Shown piece by piece: positions 8,874 to 16,998 of a stretch of 64,000 nucleotides of DNA. The notes under the pieces were generated by a model that saw only the letters and a program-made list of their open reading frames with translations, did no database searches and had not been told where the DNA came from. How positions within the stretch are numbered: the stretch's first letter is position 1; each line of letters opens with the position of its first letter. Source of the stretch: DATEUP01 sp041485285 (GTDB lineage: Archaea; Thermoplasmatota; DTKX01; DATEUP01); contig JBGPJF010000005.1 in NCBI GenBank assembly GCA_041485285.1, positions 1-64,000 of the forward strand, in the 5' to 3' direction. The position numbers were made by a program, and so were the translations under genes.

Positions 8874-8968
8874 ACCGACGCCCCCAGGCCAGTACCTCCA
8901 ATCCACCGACATCGTGTTAGATAAGGGTTCCACATAGCGACCACCGAATGCGTGGAGTCCCGGCGCGC

Positions 8969-8978
8969 GTTATAGGTT
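8969..8978 (+). promoter_or_regulatory. TATA-like box for the methyltransferase gene
   Basis: gttataggtt lies in GC-rich sequence. Transcription would start near 9000, giving a short leader that contains the GGGGAGGAG ribosome site at 9018-9026. Confidence 0.45.
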
Positions 8979-9036
8979 CAAATGGGAAGAGCCGCGATGA
9001 AGCGCCGCCCCCGAAAGGGGGGAGGAGCGCGTAACC

Positions 9037-9747
9037 GTGGGCGCAGCGCCGGGAGCGGGGCCAGCCCCCTATGGCCGGGAGACGGCCCGGAGCCGTTTCG
9101 GGACGCACCGGATGCTCGCCCTGCGCGTGCCCGACGGCGTCCGCGTGCTGGATGTGGGCGCCGGCGAGGGGGCCTTTGCCGACGAGCTCCACCGCCGCGG
9201 GTGCAAGGTCGTGGCGCTTGAGGTCGACCCCGCGCGCGCCGAAGCGGCGCGCGCGCGGGGCCTCGAAGTGGCTGTGAAAAACCTTGAGGCCGCAGACCTT
9301 TCGGACCTCGGCACGTTCGATGTGATCGTGTGCGCCGATGTGCTCGAGCACCTCACCGACCCGGCCGGCGCGCTCCAGAAGCTGAAGGGGATCCTCGCGC
9401 CTCGCGGGCGCATCCTCGCGTCGATCCCGAACGTGGCGCACTACGGCGTGCGCCTGCGGCTCCTCGCCGGCCGCTTCGAGTACACGGAGACGGGCATCCT
9501 CGACCGCACGCACCTGCGCTTCTTTACGCGCAAGAGCGCGAAGCGGCTCTTCGAGGAGGCCGGGTTCCGCGTGACCCACGAGAGCATCACCGTCGCGCCC
9601 CCGACGAGCGGGATGCCCGGCCTGGTGGCGCGGTGGGAGCGGCTCCTTGAGCGAAAGCACGCGGGTAACGCCGTGCACCGCGCGATGTCGGTGATGCCCG
9701 GCTTCTTCGGCAGCCAGATTGTGCTCGAAGCCGAGCTTCCCCCTTAG
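9037..9747 (+). CDS. Class I SAM-dependent methyltransferase
   Basis: 236 residues. The SAM-binding motif I (V-L-D-V-G-A-G-E-G) is near residue 38, an acidic strand end (A-L-E-V-D) follows, and motif IV is C-A-D-V-L-E-H-L. This is the Methyltransf_11/UbiG-like fold common in sugar and lipid modification. The substrate is not evident. The GTG start at 9037 follows a GGAGGAG ribosome site. The gene converges with a GT4 glycosyltransferase gene and the two overlap at their stop codons (TAG 9745-9747 against TAA 9746-9744), which fits a role in surface glycan or lipid modification. Confidence 0.85.
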   Translation: MGAAPGAGPAPYGRETARSRFGTHRMLALRVPDGVRVLDVGAGEGAFADELHRRGCKVVALEVDPARAEAARARGLEVAVKNLEAADLSDLGTFDVIVCADVLEHLTDPAGALQKLKGILAPRGRILASIPNVAHYGVRLRLLAGRFEYTETGILDRTHLRFFTRKSAKRLFEEAGFRVTHESITVAPPTSGMPGLVARWERLLERKHAGNAVHRAMSVMPGFFGSQIVLEAELPP

Positions 9748-10856
9748 CGCTCCGCCGCGCGCGCAAGCACTTCATAGGTCTCCTCCGCGCATTTCTTCCA
9801 GGTGAATCCTGCAGCCCGTTCGAGCCCCGCCTTCGTGAGGCGGGCGCGCTCGGCGGGCTCATCGAGGAGCTTTCCCAAATGACCGACGAGCGCGCCCTCG
9901 TCGCGCGGCGCAAAGGTGAGGGCCGCGCCCTCCGCGATTTCCCGGAGGGCTCCGGCCGTCGAACACACGCACGGCACGCCGTGCGCCATCGCCTCGAGCA
10001 CCGGGAGCCCGAACCCCTCGAAGCGCGACGGGAGCGCGAGCAGGTCGGCCCCGGCGTAAGCGCGCGCGAGGTCCGCGTCCGTTGCGTGCCCGGGCCGGGC
10101 CACCGCACCTGCGACCTCGAGGCGCTCGGCTTCCTTCCTTAGCGGTGGCGTCGCGCGCGTCGAGGCGCCCACCAAGAGCAATCGCGTATCGGGCCGCTTT
10201 GCGTGCACCTTCGCAAACGCCCGCAGCAGGAGCACCGGGTCCTTGCGGGGGATCAGGGCGCCCACGAACAGGATGACGCGCGCGTCCGGGGGCCAACCGT
10301 GGGCCTTGCGGAGCTCCGCGCGCGTGAACGTCCGCTCGGCCTCGGTCAAGGGGGCGACGGCGTCGACGCCGAGTTTCACCGTGACCACGCGCTCGGAGGG
10401 CGTGCGCAGGTACTGGATCACCTGCTGTCGGCTCGCCTCCGAGTCTGCAATGATCCAGTCGGACATCCGCGCCATCCGGCGCGTGGCCGCCCGGAAGCGG
10501 ATGGTCCAAAGCGCCCCCGCGTCCGTGGAAGTGAACGCATAGAGGTCGTGGACGGTCATCACCTTGGCAAACGGCCCGGGCAGCACGCCGAAGTACGGCC
10601 CGAACAGGACGTCGAGCCCCTCCCTGTTTTCCCGCGACCAACGGCGCCGTTCAAGCGCGGCGGCAAGGCCGTGCTCCTTCAGGATTACCTCGCGGCCAAA
10701 TCCCTTCGCGCCGGTGCCAAAGGCGGCTCCGTGGATCCACCCGAACTCGTCGGCATGCGGGCCTTTTGAAAACTCATGCGCCAGCCGGTGGACGTAGCGG
10801 TCGATCCCGCCGCCGACGGGCCGGTCGAGCGGGAACGCAATCACGCCGCATTTCAC
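9744..10856 (-). CDS. GT4-family glycosyltransferase
   Basis: 370 residues from GTG 10856 (M-K-C-G-V-I-A-F-P-L). It has a GT-B fold: the N-terminal half starts with a G-G-G-I-D-R-Y motif, and the C-terminal half has F-V-G-A-L-x-P-R-K-D and the E-G-F-G-L-P-V-L-E-A-M signature with the nucleotide-sugar-binding Glu pair. It should transfer a sugar from a nucleotide-sugar donor at the cytoplasmic membrane face. Upstream and divergent is mtnP, so it is not in an operon with it. The acceptor cannot be told; other glycosyltransferases within 10 kb suggest surface glycan or glycolipid assembly. Confidence 0.88.
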   Translation of the reverse strand: MKCGVIAFPLDRPVGGGIDRYVHRLAHEFSKGPHADEFGWIHGAAFGTGAKGFGREVILKEHGLAAALERRRWSRENREGLDVLFGPYFGVLPGPFAKVMTVHDLYAFTSTDAGALWTIRFRAATRRMARMSDWIIADSEASRQQVIQYLRTPSERVVTVKLGVDAVAPLTEAERTFTRAELRKAHGWPPDARVILFVGALIPRKDPVLLLRAFAKVHAKRPDTRLLLVGASTRATPPLRKEAERLEVAGAVARPGHATDADLARAYAGADLLALPSRFEGFGLPVLEAMAHGVPCVCSTAGALREIAEGAALTFAPRDEGALVGHLGKLLDEPAERARLTKAGLERAAGFTWKKCAEETYEVLARAAER

Positions 10857-10959
10857 GAGGGTGCCCGCCTTGGCGCGCCGATCGAGCAAGCCCGTACTTC
10901 TACCTCACCCCACCGAAGCCCTTTTCCCGTCGCCTGGCAAATCCCCACGGGGGATCAGC

Positions 10960-11751
10960 GTGCCCACGGCGAAAGCGCAGCTTGCCATCATCGGCGGCAC
11001 GGGCGTCTACGACCCGTCGCAATTCAAGAACGTCACGCGCGTGAACTTGCACACCCCGTACGGGCCCACCTCGGACGACATCGACATCGGGACGCTCGAG
11101 GGCGTGCGCGTCGCGTTCCTGCCCCGCCACGGGAAGGGCCACCGGCTGCCGCCGCACAAGGTGCCGTACCGCGCAAACCTGTGGGCGCTCAAAGAGCTCG
11201 GGTGCACGCGCGTGATCTCGCCCTGCGCGGTCGGGTCGCTCAAGCAACGGATCAAACCTGGAGACATCGTGCTCGTCGACCAGTTCATCGACTGGACGAA
11301 GAAACGCGACTACACGTACTTCGACGGCCCGAAGACGGTGCACATCGCGTCGGCCGACCCCTTCTGCGAAGAGATGCTCGGAGTGTTCCACAAGGAGGCC
11401 AAAAAGCTGAAGGCCCCCGTGACCAAGGGGGGGACCTACCTGTGCATCGAGGGGCCCCGGTTTTCGACGCGCGCGGAGTCGCGGATGTTCCGCCAGTTTG
11501 CCGATGTGATCGGGATGACGCTTGTGCCCGAAGCGCAACTGGCGCGCGAGCTCGAGATGTGCTACATCTCCATTGCGACCTCGACCGACTACGACGTTTG
11601 GGCCGACCGGCCGGTGTCCGTCGAGGAGATCCTGCGCGTCCTTGACAAGAACGCGACGAACTCGCGCCGCCTCATCCAGGCGGCCATTGCCAAGATCCCC
11701 AAGGACCGCACATGCGAATGCAGCCGCGCGCTGCGCGGCGCCGAGCTGTAG
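10960..11751 (+). CDS. mtnP: S-methyl-5'-thioadenosine phosphorylase
   Basis: 263 residues. It splits methylthioadenosine with phosphate into adenine and methylthioribose-1-phosphate, recycling the by-product of polyamine synthesis and SAM use. Family motifs are the N-terminal I-I-G-G-T-G phosphate loop, the P-R-H-G-K-G-H segment, the E-G-P-R-F-S-T-R base and ribose site, and S-T-D-Y-D-V-W. A C-terminal C-E-C matches the CxC disulfide motif of archaeal enzymes. GTG 10960 was chosen because it follows a GGGGGA ribosome site and gives the usual family length. The phosphoribosyltransferase gene begins 11 bases after the stop, consistent with adenine recycling. Confidence 0.95.
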   Translation: MPTAKAQLAIIGGTGVYDPSQFKNVTRVNLHTPYGPTSDDIDIGTLEGVRVAFLPRHGKGHRLPPHKVPYRANLWALKELGCTRVISPCAVGSLKQRIKPGDIVLVDQFIDWTKKRDYTYFDGPKTVHIASADPFCEEMLGVFHKEAKKLKAPVTKGGTYLCIEGPRFSTRAESRMFRQFADVIGMTLVPEAQLARELEMCYISIATSTDYDVWADRPVSVEEILRVLDKNATNSRRLIQAAIAKIPKDRTCECSRALRGAEL

Positions 11752-11762
11752 GGGGGGCCGCA

Positions 11763-12422
11763 ATGGCCGAGGGCTTCCGCTGCGAACTGGTCACCTGGCC
11801 CACCGTCGAGTCATGGGTCGCCTCGCTCGTCACGAAGATGGCGCACGACAACTTCCACCCCGACGCCGTCATCGCCATGGTCCGCGGCGGGCTGGTGCCG
11901 GCCCGGCTGATCTGCGACCACCTCGTGGTGAAGAACCTCTATTCGGTGAAGACCGAGCACTGGGGCCTCACGGCGACCCCCGACGGCAAGGCCAAGCTCG
12001 CCCAGTCCCTCACCGCCGACATCCGCGGCAAGCGCGTGCTCGTGGTCGATGACATCACGGACACCGGCCAGTCGTTGCTCCTTGCCCGCGACCACGTGAA
12101 CGGCCTCCACCCGGGCCAGCTGAAAACGGCCACGCTGCTCCACATCGCCCACTCGCTCATCGCGCCCGACTTCTTCGCGCGGGCCATCCCCAAGGAAGAG
12201 TGGACCTGGTTCATTTTCCCGTGGAACGTCCGCGAGGACCTCCGGAACATCGTCCCGAAGGCGCTGGAGGACCCGCTCACCTATCCCGAGCTCAAGGAAA
12301 ACCTCTTCAAACATTTCAAAATCGCTCCGGGCGAAGCGCTCCTCAAGGAGACGCTGGCCGCCTGCGTCGAGGCGGGCACGCTGCGCACAAAGGGCGGCAA
12401 GTGGGTCGCCATCGCCAAGTAG
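11763..12422 (+). CDS. Purine-type phosphoribosyltransferase with C-terminal extension
   Basis: 219 residues. The type I PRTase fold has the PRPP loop V-L-V-V-D-D-I-T-D-T-G-Q-S near residues 83-95 and an early A-M-V-R-G-G-L-V-P-A loop, as in the archaeal hypoxanthine/xanthine phosphoribosyltransferase-like group (COG2236). About 70 extra residues at the C-terminus look like a small winged helix. Co-transcribed with mtnP, it probably returns the released purine base to the nucleotide pool; the preferred base is not determined by sequence. ATG 11763 follows a GGGGGG ribosome site. Confidence 0.88.
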   Translation: MAEGFRCELVTWPTVESWVASLVTKMAHDNFHPDAVIAMVRGGLVPARLICDHLVVKNLYSVKTEHWGLTATPDGKAKLAQSLTADIRGKRVLVVDDITDTGQSLLLARDHVNGLHPGQLKTATLLHIAHSLIAPDFFARAIPKEEWTWFIFPWNVREDLRNIVPKALEDPLTYPELKENLFKHFKIAPGEALLKETLAACVEAGTLRTKGGKWVAIAK

Positions 12423-12472
12423 CGGCCCCCCGTTGTCGCACAACAGGGGCATGGGGAGTTTTGCCAAAACCT

Positions 12473-12482
12473 TGTTATACGA
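12473..12482 (+). promoter_or_regulatory. TATA-like box before a small hypothetical gene
   Basis: tgttatacga lies 36-45 bases before the TTG at 12519 and after the end of the phosphoribosyltransferase gene, indicating a separate transcript. Confidence 0.45.
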
Positions 12483-12518
12483 TCGCCCCCTAAGTTGAAT
12501 TCCGCGGGGGATTGGGGT

Positions 12519-12719
12519 TTGGCGGCTTATCGAATCACGGCGCGCTCGCTCGAGCGCCAGCTTGTTGGGGAGCAAATTCTGAAGGAATTCGCGTCGCTGG
12601 ACGATGTGGCCAGCCGCAAGGAAACGGTGGCGGCCATGCCTTCGCCGAAGGCGAAAGTGGTGCTCGTGCTCGAAGAGGACGACTCGCCCCATGCGGGCGC
12701 GCCGCAGCGCCCCCAATAA
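12519..12719 (+). CDS. Small hypothetical protein
   Basis: 66 residues from TTG 12519 (74 from TTG 12495). The N-terminal half is an amphipathic helix, then a short V-V-L-V-L-E-E-D-D strand and a Pro-rich end. A TATA-like element stands in front, and the start has the TTG-GCG form seen at 4399 and 25612, which supports a real gene. It converges with the radical SAM gene. Function unknown. Confidence 0.45.
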   Translation: MAAYRITARSLERQLVGEQILKEFASLDDVASRKETVAAMPSPKAKVVLVLEEDDSPHAGAPQRPQ

Positions 12720-12728
12720 GGCCCCGGC

Positions 12729-13904
12729 TTACGCCGTCGGCACTTTCACACGGCCCCCTGCGTACTTGCGCAGGTGGTCCTTCTCCTTGATTTCCTTGAG
12801 CAGCCGCGAGAAGGTCTGCGGGTGCTGGAGCATGTACGACGCGAAGCTCCAGGTCTCTTCCTTGAGGTTGTTGATCAGGTCGCAGTTGTTCGTGCACTTG
12901 GCGCAGAACTCCTCCTTCTTGAGGCGCTCGCGGACGACCTTGGCCGCGGGGCCCGTCCAGAGCTGTTCGAGCGACCCCTCGCGTAGGTTGCCAAATTTGT
13001 AGTCGGGCGTGAGGATGTGGCAGACGAACACGTCGCCCGAGGCGTTCACATACATCGACTTCCAGCCCATTAGGCAGGGGAACGTGCGGTGGCCGTGCAT
13101 GTAGATGGAGCGGACATTGTTGAAGTAGTAGGCGTAGGCCGGCTCCTTCTCCTCCATTTCCTTCAGGAAGGTCATCATCTGGTCGATCTCGGGGCCCTTC
13201 ATCTTGACGTCGGAGGCCATGTGCTCGTTGCCGAGGTAGTAGGGCGAGATGATGGCGGGGGTGAGGTTGACATGGTCGGTCTTCGCCTTGAGGCCGTCGT
13301 AGTGCTTGCGCATCTCGCCGACGTTGAGGGCGGTCATGACGGCCTCGACCCCGCTTTCGAGCTGGGGGTTCTCCTTGGCGATGACCTGGAGGCGGCGCAG
13401 CGACTCGGTGACCTTCTCGTACCCGCCGGGGATGCGGCGGATCTCTTCGTGCTTTTCGCCGATCCCGTCGATGGAGATGTTGACGTTGAGGAGGATGTTC
13501 TTGCCCTTGAGGTAGGCGAGCATCTGGCGCGTGATTTTCTCGACGCGGTCGGGCATGAAGCCGTTGGAGGGGATGGCGATGATCTCAAGGTTGGGGAGGT
13601 TGTCGGCGGCGGCCTTGACGATCTCGGCGAAATTCTGCTTCATGAAGGGCTCGCCACCGGTGAGGTTGAGCCACCGGAGTTTCTTGAGGTAGGGGTCTTT
13701 GAAGAACTTCTCAATCTCCTCAAGGGACATCTCGTTCTCAGGGACCATCTTCCAGATGGAGCACATGCGGCAGCGGGAATTGCACGCGACGGTGGTCTGC
13801 ATGATCATGAAAGTGGGGTGCTGGGGCTGGGCCGTAGCGAAGGCCATGCGGAAGCCGAGGCCCTTGGCCAGCCCGGGCAAATTGGACAGGACTGGCGAGG
13901 TCAT
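12729..13904 (-). CDS. Radical SAM/SPASM-domain enzyme
   Basis: 391 residues. The radical SAM cluster motif C41-x3-C45-x2-C48 is followed by the G-G-E-P SAM motif. The C-terminal SPASM region carries F-P-C, V-F-V-C-H and F-C-A-K-C-x-x-x-C cysteines and the F-G-N-L-R-E-G-S-L-x-x-L-W signature, so it binds auxiliary Fe-S clusters. Relatives modify peptides, sugars or cofactors; the substrate here is unknown. The start was set at ATG 13904, just after an AT-rich element (13934-13955 on the minus strand) that could be the promoter. The nearest glycosyltransferase gene lies about 0.9 kb upstream. Confidence 0.9.
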   Translation of the reverse strand: MTSPVLSNLPGLAKGLGFRMAFATAQPQHPTFMIMQTTVACNSRCRMCSIWKMVPENEMSLEEIEKFFKDPYLKKLRWLNLTGGEPFMKQNFAEIVKAAADNLPNLEIIAIPSNGFMPDRVEKITRQMLAYLKGKNILLNVNISIDGIGEKHEEIRRIPGGYEKVTESLRRLQVIAKENPQLESGVEAVMTALNVGEMRKHYDGLKAKTDHVNLTPAIISPYYLGNEHMASDVKMKGPEIDQMMTFLKEMEEKEPAYAYYFNNVRSIYMHGHRTFPCLMGWKSMYVNASGDVFVCHILTPDYKFGNLREGSLEQLWTGPAAKVVRERLKKEEFCAKCTNNCDLINNLKEETWSFASYMLQHPQTFSRLLKEIKEKDHLRKYAGGRVKVPTA

Positions 13905-14059
13905 TGGAGGGCTCCGGGTGCGCGGACGTGCCGCCATCGATATTTCAATATTGGGGGCCGGTGCGCAAGGAACGTTCCCGTTGCGGCCAGATAAGCTCGC
14001 TCTTCGCCCATTGCGGCCGTCATCCCGCCGTCGCGCGATGGGCTTCAGCTGCACGCCGT

Positions 14060-14353
14060 CTAAGGCGCGCGACGGACTTCCATGGCGTTGATTCCGACGA
14101 GCACCAAGGGGGCCGCGCCTCGCACGGCCCACAGCAGCGATGGAAATGATAGCGGGACGACGAGGACCTGCAGCATTGAGGCCACGCCGATAGCGGGGCC
14201 AATCCCTTCCGATCGGAGGTTCGCAGGTTCTGCTTGCACCCGAACCCCCACCTTCGAACCGCTCAACGATCCATTCGCTTCATCGCGGTCGCGGGGGGGC
14301 CATTTGTGGAGGCCGATGGTGGGGCGGACGCTATCCACGTCCGTAGCGCGCAA
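14060..14353 (-). CDS. Possible small membrane protein
   Basis: 97 residues. A polar N-terminal half is followed by two hydrophobic segments (about 52-72 and 76-92). It overlaps the end of the upstream small membrane protein gene (14331-14585) by 23 bases in another frame. The two could be one four-helix membrane protein broken by a frameshift, or two genes. The surrounding DNA is less GC-rich than the rest. No family was recognised. Confidence 0.3.
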   Translation of the reverse strand: MRATDVDSVRPTIGLHKWPPRDRDEANGSLSGSKVGVRVQAEPANLRSEGIGPAIGVASMLQVLVVPLSFPSLLWAVRGAAPLVLVGINAMEVRRAP

Positions 14354-14585
14354 CCAATTCCTGGAAGCTCCAAAACCGGTCTGCGCTTCCGCCCATCATC
14401 CTGAGCGCGCGGAGGCGAAGGGCATGAGCCATCGCGTACAGGAAGAACCCCAAGACAGAAAGCACAACGAACGCGCCTGCGTACGCGTACCGTGTCGAAG
14501 AATATGGCGCGACCATGAAGTAAGCCCATAATGCCCAAAAGAGTGCCAAAACGACAAGAAACGTTCCACTCACGAACATTTGCAC
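14331..14585 (-). CDS. Small two-helix membrane protein
   Basis: 84 residues from GTG 14585 (ATG 14579 is possible). Two membrane helices at about 5-27 and 37-58 are followed by a basic cytoplasmic tail. A TATA-like element (TCCTTAAGCG on the minus strand, about 14592-14601) lies directly upstream, giving a leaderless transcript. Function unknown. Confidence 0.5.
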   Translation of the reverse strand: MQMFVSGTFLVVLALFWALWAYFMVAPYSSTRYAYAGAFVVLSVLGFFLYAMAHALRLRALRMMGGSADRFWSFQELVARYGRG

Positions 14586-14776
14586 GCTTCGCTTAAGGAT
14601 CCGGCCCGGCGCGCTGTCGGCGGCGGGCAGATCTGGCAGGTTCGACTGCGCACCTTCGGCGAAGAGAGGCGCCTCCGGCGGCCGTGGGCCGAACTAACAG
14701 ATTTGAGGCGTCTATATGGACGTGTCTCCAGAGCCAAGATGGCCGCCTTGCAGGAGCCTTCCTTCCAGTGGCCCGC

Positions 14777-16024
14777 CTATCGCTGCGCATTCGCTGACCG
14801 CGTCTTACCCTCGGCGACGATGCGCTGGAGGAGAGCCTCATATTGGGAAACCGACCGGTCGAAGCTGAAGACTTCCTTGGTGCGCGCAGCGATTTTCGCG
14901 CGGTCGAGTTTGAGCACTTGGGGGATGAGGGCGGCAGCTTCCTCGACGGTGGTGTAGAACGCGCCGACCTCGGGGGGCACGGCCTCGGGCGCGCCGCCGA
15001 CCTTACGGCACACGACGGGGACGCCGGAGGCGGCGGCCTCGACGGTCACGTACCCGAACCCTTCCCAAAGGGACGGGAAGACGAACACGTCCGACGCGGC
15101 GTAGAGGAGCTGGAGGTGGCCCATCGACACCTCGCGCGCGAAGTGGACCCGGTCGGCGACCCCGAGCGAGGCTGCAAGCTTCTGCATCGCCTTCTCTTGG
15201 TTCCCCTTGCCGACGACGAGGAGGCTCGCGTCGCCGCCGGCGCGGGTGTAGGCCGCGAGGATCTCCACCACTTCCTTGGGGTTCTTGCGCCCGGCCAGGC
15301 GCCCGACGAAGAGGAGGAGCTCGCGGTGACCGAACAGCCACATCTCGTGGACCGCCTCGTCACGCTTGACCGGGTCGAACTCGGAGACTTCGATGGGGCC
15401 GTAAATGCGCTCGACGCCGCCGCGCTTGGCCAGGAAGTCGCCGCCGGCCGCCTCAGCGTGGCCGCGCCGCTTCATGCGCGCGTTGACCGCGCGCTCCTCG
15501 GAATCGGATTCCACGACAACGGCGTCCGACTGCAGGAGCGCGTAGTCCTCGTACTTGTCGTAGCGCCGAGAGAGCCACTTCACGGCGAGGTCGTTGAGGC
15601 CCGATTTCGAGAACGGGCGGATGTTCGACATTCGCAGCTCCGAACGCTCGCCCTCCCAGGTGCCGGACATGTGGGAGAGGATGGGGTAGGGGAGGCGCGC
15701 GTACGCGGCGCGGGGGAGCAACGTCATGTTTGATTGAACCTCGACCACATCGAAGGCGCCCTTGCCCTTGGCGAGAACGGCATTAACGGCGTTCTTCCCA
15801 AAGGAGAGAGCGAAGGCCATTGGCGCTTTGAGCCATGTCACTTTTTCGAAGGCGATCTTCGGGTGGTTCTCGACGGGCTTGAGGTCATTGTCGCGGGTGA
15901 AAACCGTGACTTCGTGGCCCTCGCGCGCCAGCCCGTTGGCAAGCCCCCACGCCAGCGTCCCGACGCCACCCCAATGGAACGGCGGGTACTCCGCGGACAG
16001 GAGGGCGACGCGAAGCGGGGGCAT
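14777..16024 (-). CDS. GT4-family glycosyltransferase
   Basis: 415 residues from ATG 16024. The GT-B fold begins with V-A-L-L-S-A-E-Y-P-P and the G-G-V-G-T loop. The C-terminal half has F-V-G-R-L-A-G-R-K-N and the E-G-F-G-Y-V-x-x-E-A-A motif with the conserved Glu residues. It is a retaining cytoplasmic or membrane-associated sugar transferase, likely for surface polysaccharide or glycolipid. A GGGAGG ribosome site lies about 15 bases before the ATG. It is divergent from the AT-richer two-gene cassette at 16279. Confidence 0.88.
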   Translation of the reverse strand: MPPLRVALLSAEYPPFHWGGVGTLAWGLANGLAREGHEVTVFTRDNDLKPVENHPKIAFEKVTWLKAPMAFALSFGKNAVNAVLAKGKGAFDVVEVQSNMTLLPRAAYARLPYPILSHMSGTWEGERSELRMSNIRPFSKSGLNDLAVKWLSRRYDKYEDYALLQSDAVVVESDSEERAVNARMKRRGHAEAAGGDFLAKRGGVERIYGPIEVSEFDPVKRDEAVHEMWLFGHRELLLFVGRLAGRKNPKEVVEILAAYTRAGGDASLLVVGKGNQEKAMQKLAASLGVADRVHFAREVSMGHLQLLYAASDVFVFPSLWEGFGYVTVEAAASGVPVVCRKVGGAPEAVPPEVGAFYTTVEEAAALIPQVLKLDRAKIAARTKEVFSFDRSVSQYEALLQRIVAEGKTRSANAQR

Positions 16025-16278
16025 GGTTCGGAAGTGGGGCCCTCCCGTAATGTAGCTAATCCACTGGGCGCCGCCTGAATGGGATGGCGGAAGCCGATGA
16101 AGAGGGCGTGGCCTGCCGCGCGGGTTTTTGGGAGCCTCAAATGACCGGCCGATAGTTTCGCCGCGCCCGACGATATATCGAGAGGGGCAAGGCGATCCCC
16201 AGCACCGTTTCATATAGCCCGTGCCAGAATCACACTCAACGAAGGGCCCGCAATCCCGGCGTTGGAGGGGCTTTGAGC

Positions 16279-16998
16279 ATGCCAAAGGCGAAGAAGGCGT
16301 CCCTTGCCGAGGTTATCGCGGAATTCCAGCCGATCGAAATCGATTGCACGTGCTTTCCGATAGCGTTGGCGAACGCGGGAAGGCTGATCGGCCGGCAAGT
16401 TGACGGCGGGCACATGATCAGGCGGCTTGATGAGGAAGGGATTATCAAGAAATGGAATCAAGGCGTTGTCGATGTGGGCAAGGCAGAGCGTGCGCTGGCT
16501 CCGTACCTTGAGGATCACGGAATTCGAGCGACGTTTCATCGCAAGCTCCCCTTCGACCAACTCATGCTCCTCGTGGAACGAATCCCTTCCTTTCCCCAAG
16601 AGCATGGGCTTGCCGTGGCCATGTCCCACGGCTATGTGCGGCAGTACCACAACCTGGTGGACGACCTGCCGACGGCGCACTTCGAGCGCGTTGACTATCT
16701 GGGCCCGGCACATGACGTGGTGGTCATCGGCAAGGAGGGAGAAGACCTGCTGCTGCACGACGGTGATCCGGCCTTGAAGGCAAGGCACCAGGAGGCCGGG
16801 TGGCCGGCGGGCGTGGTCAAGATCGAGGTAGAAAGGTTCAAAGCGTTCTACCATCAGGGCGAGGCCGCCAGAGAGGCAACCGTCCTGGAACGCATGAAGC
16901 CCGTCCAGCCGAAGGCGAAAGAGCGCGGGATTGCCGCACCCCCCCGCCGCGAACCTAGGCTGGCCGACTTCGACACCCGGAAGGCGGAAAAACAATGA
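16279..16998 (+). CDS. C39-like papain-fold protein (predicted cysteine peptidase or transferase)
   Basis: 239 residues, cytoplasmic, with no signal peptide. A helix headed by D-C23-T-C25-F-P-I-A-L-A-N-A-G resembles the catalytic Cys helix of C39-like peptidases. Near residue 145 comes A-H145-D-V-V-V-I-G, and then L-H-D-G-D163-P, matching the His and Asp/DP positions of that fold. The C-terminal 50 residues are basic and flexible. ATG 16279 follows a GGAGGGG ribosome site. The last four bases overlap the next gene (ATGA), so the two are translationally coupled. The DNA is clearly less GC-rich than the flanks, suggesting transfer. The substrate is unknown; a peptidase, deamidase or toxin role are all possible. 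Confidence 0.6.
   Translation: MPKAKKASLAEVIAEFQPIEIDCTCFPIALANAGRLIGRQVDGGHMIRRLDEEGIIKKWNQGVVDVGKAERALAPYLEDHGIRATFHRKLPFDQLMLLVERIPSFPQEHGLAVAMSHGYVRQYHNLVDDLPTAHFERVDYLGPAHDVVVIGKEGEDLLLHDGDPALKARHQEAGWPAGVVKIEVERFKAFYHQGEAAREATVLERMKPVQPKAKERGIAAPPRREPRLADFDTRKAEKQ

Noticed and set aside
14082..14531. Plus-strand frame of 149 codons
   Set aside because: Composition is that of chance translation (Arg, Pro, Ser, Thr-rich, no hydrophobic core), and the opposite strand codes for better membrane proteins.
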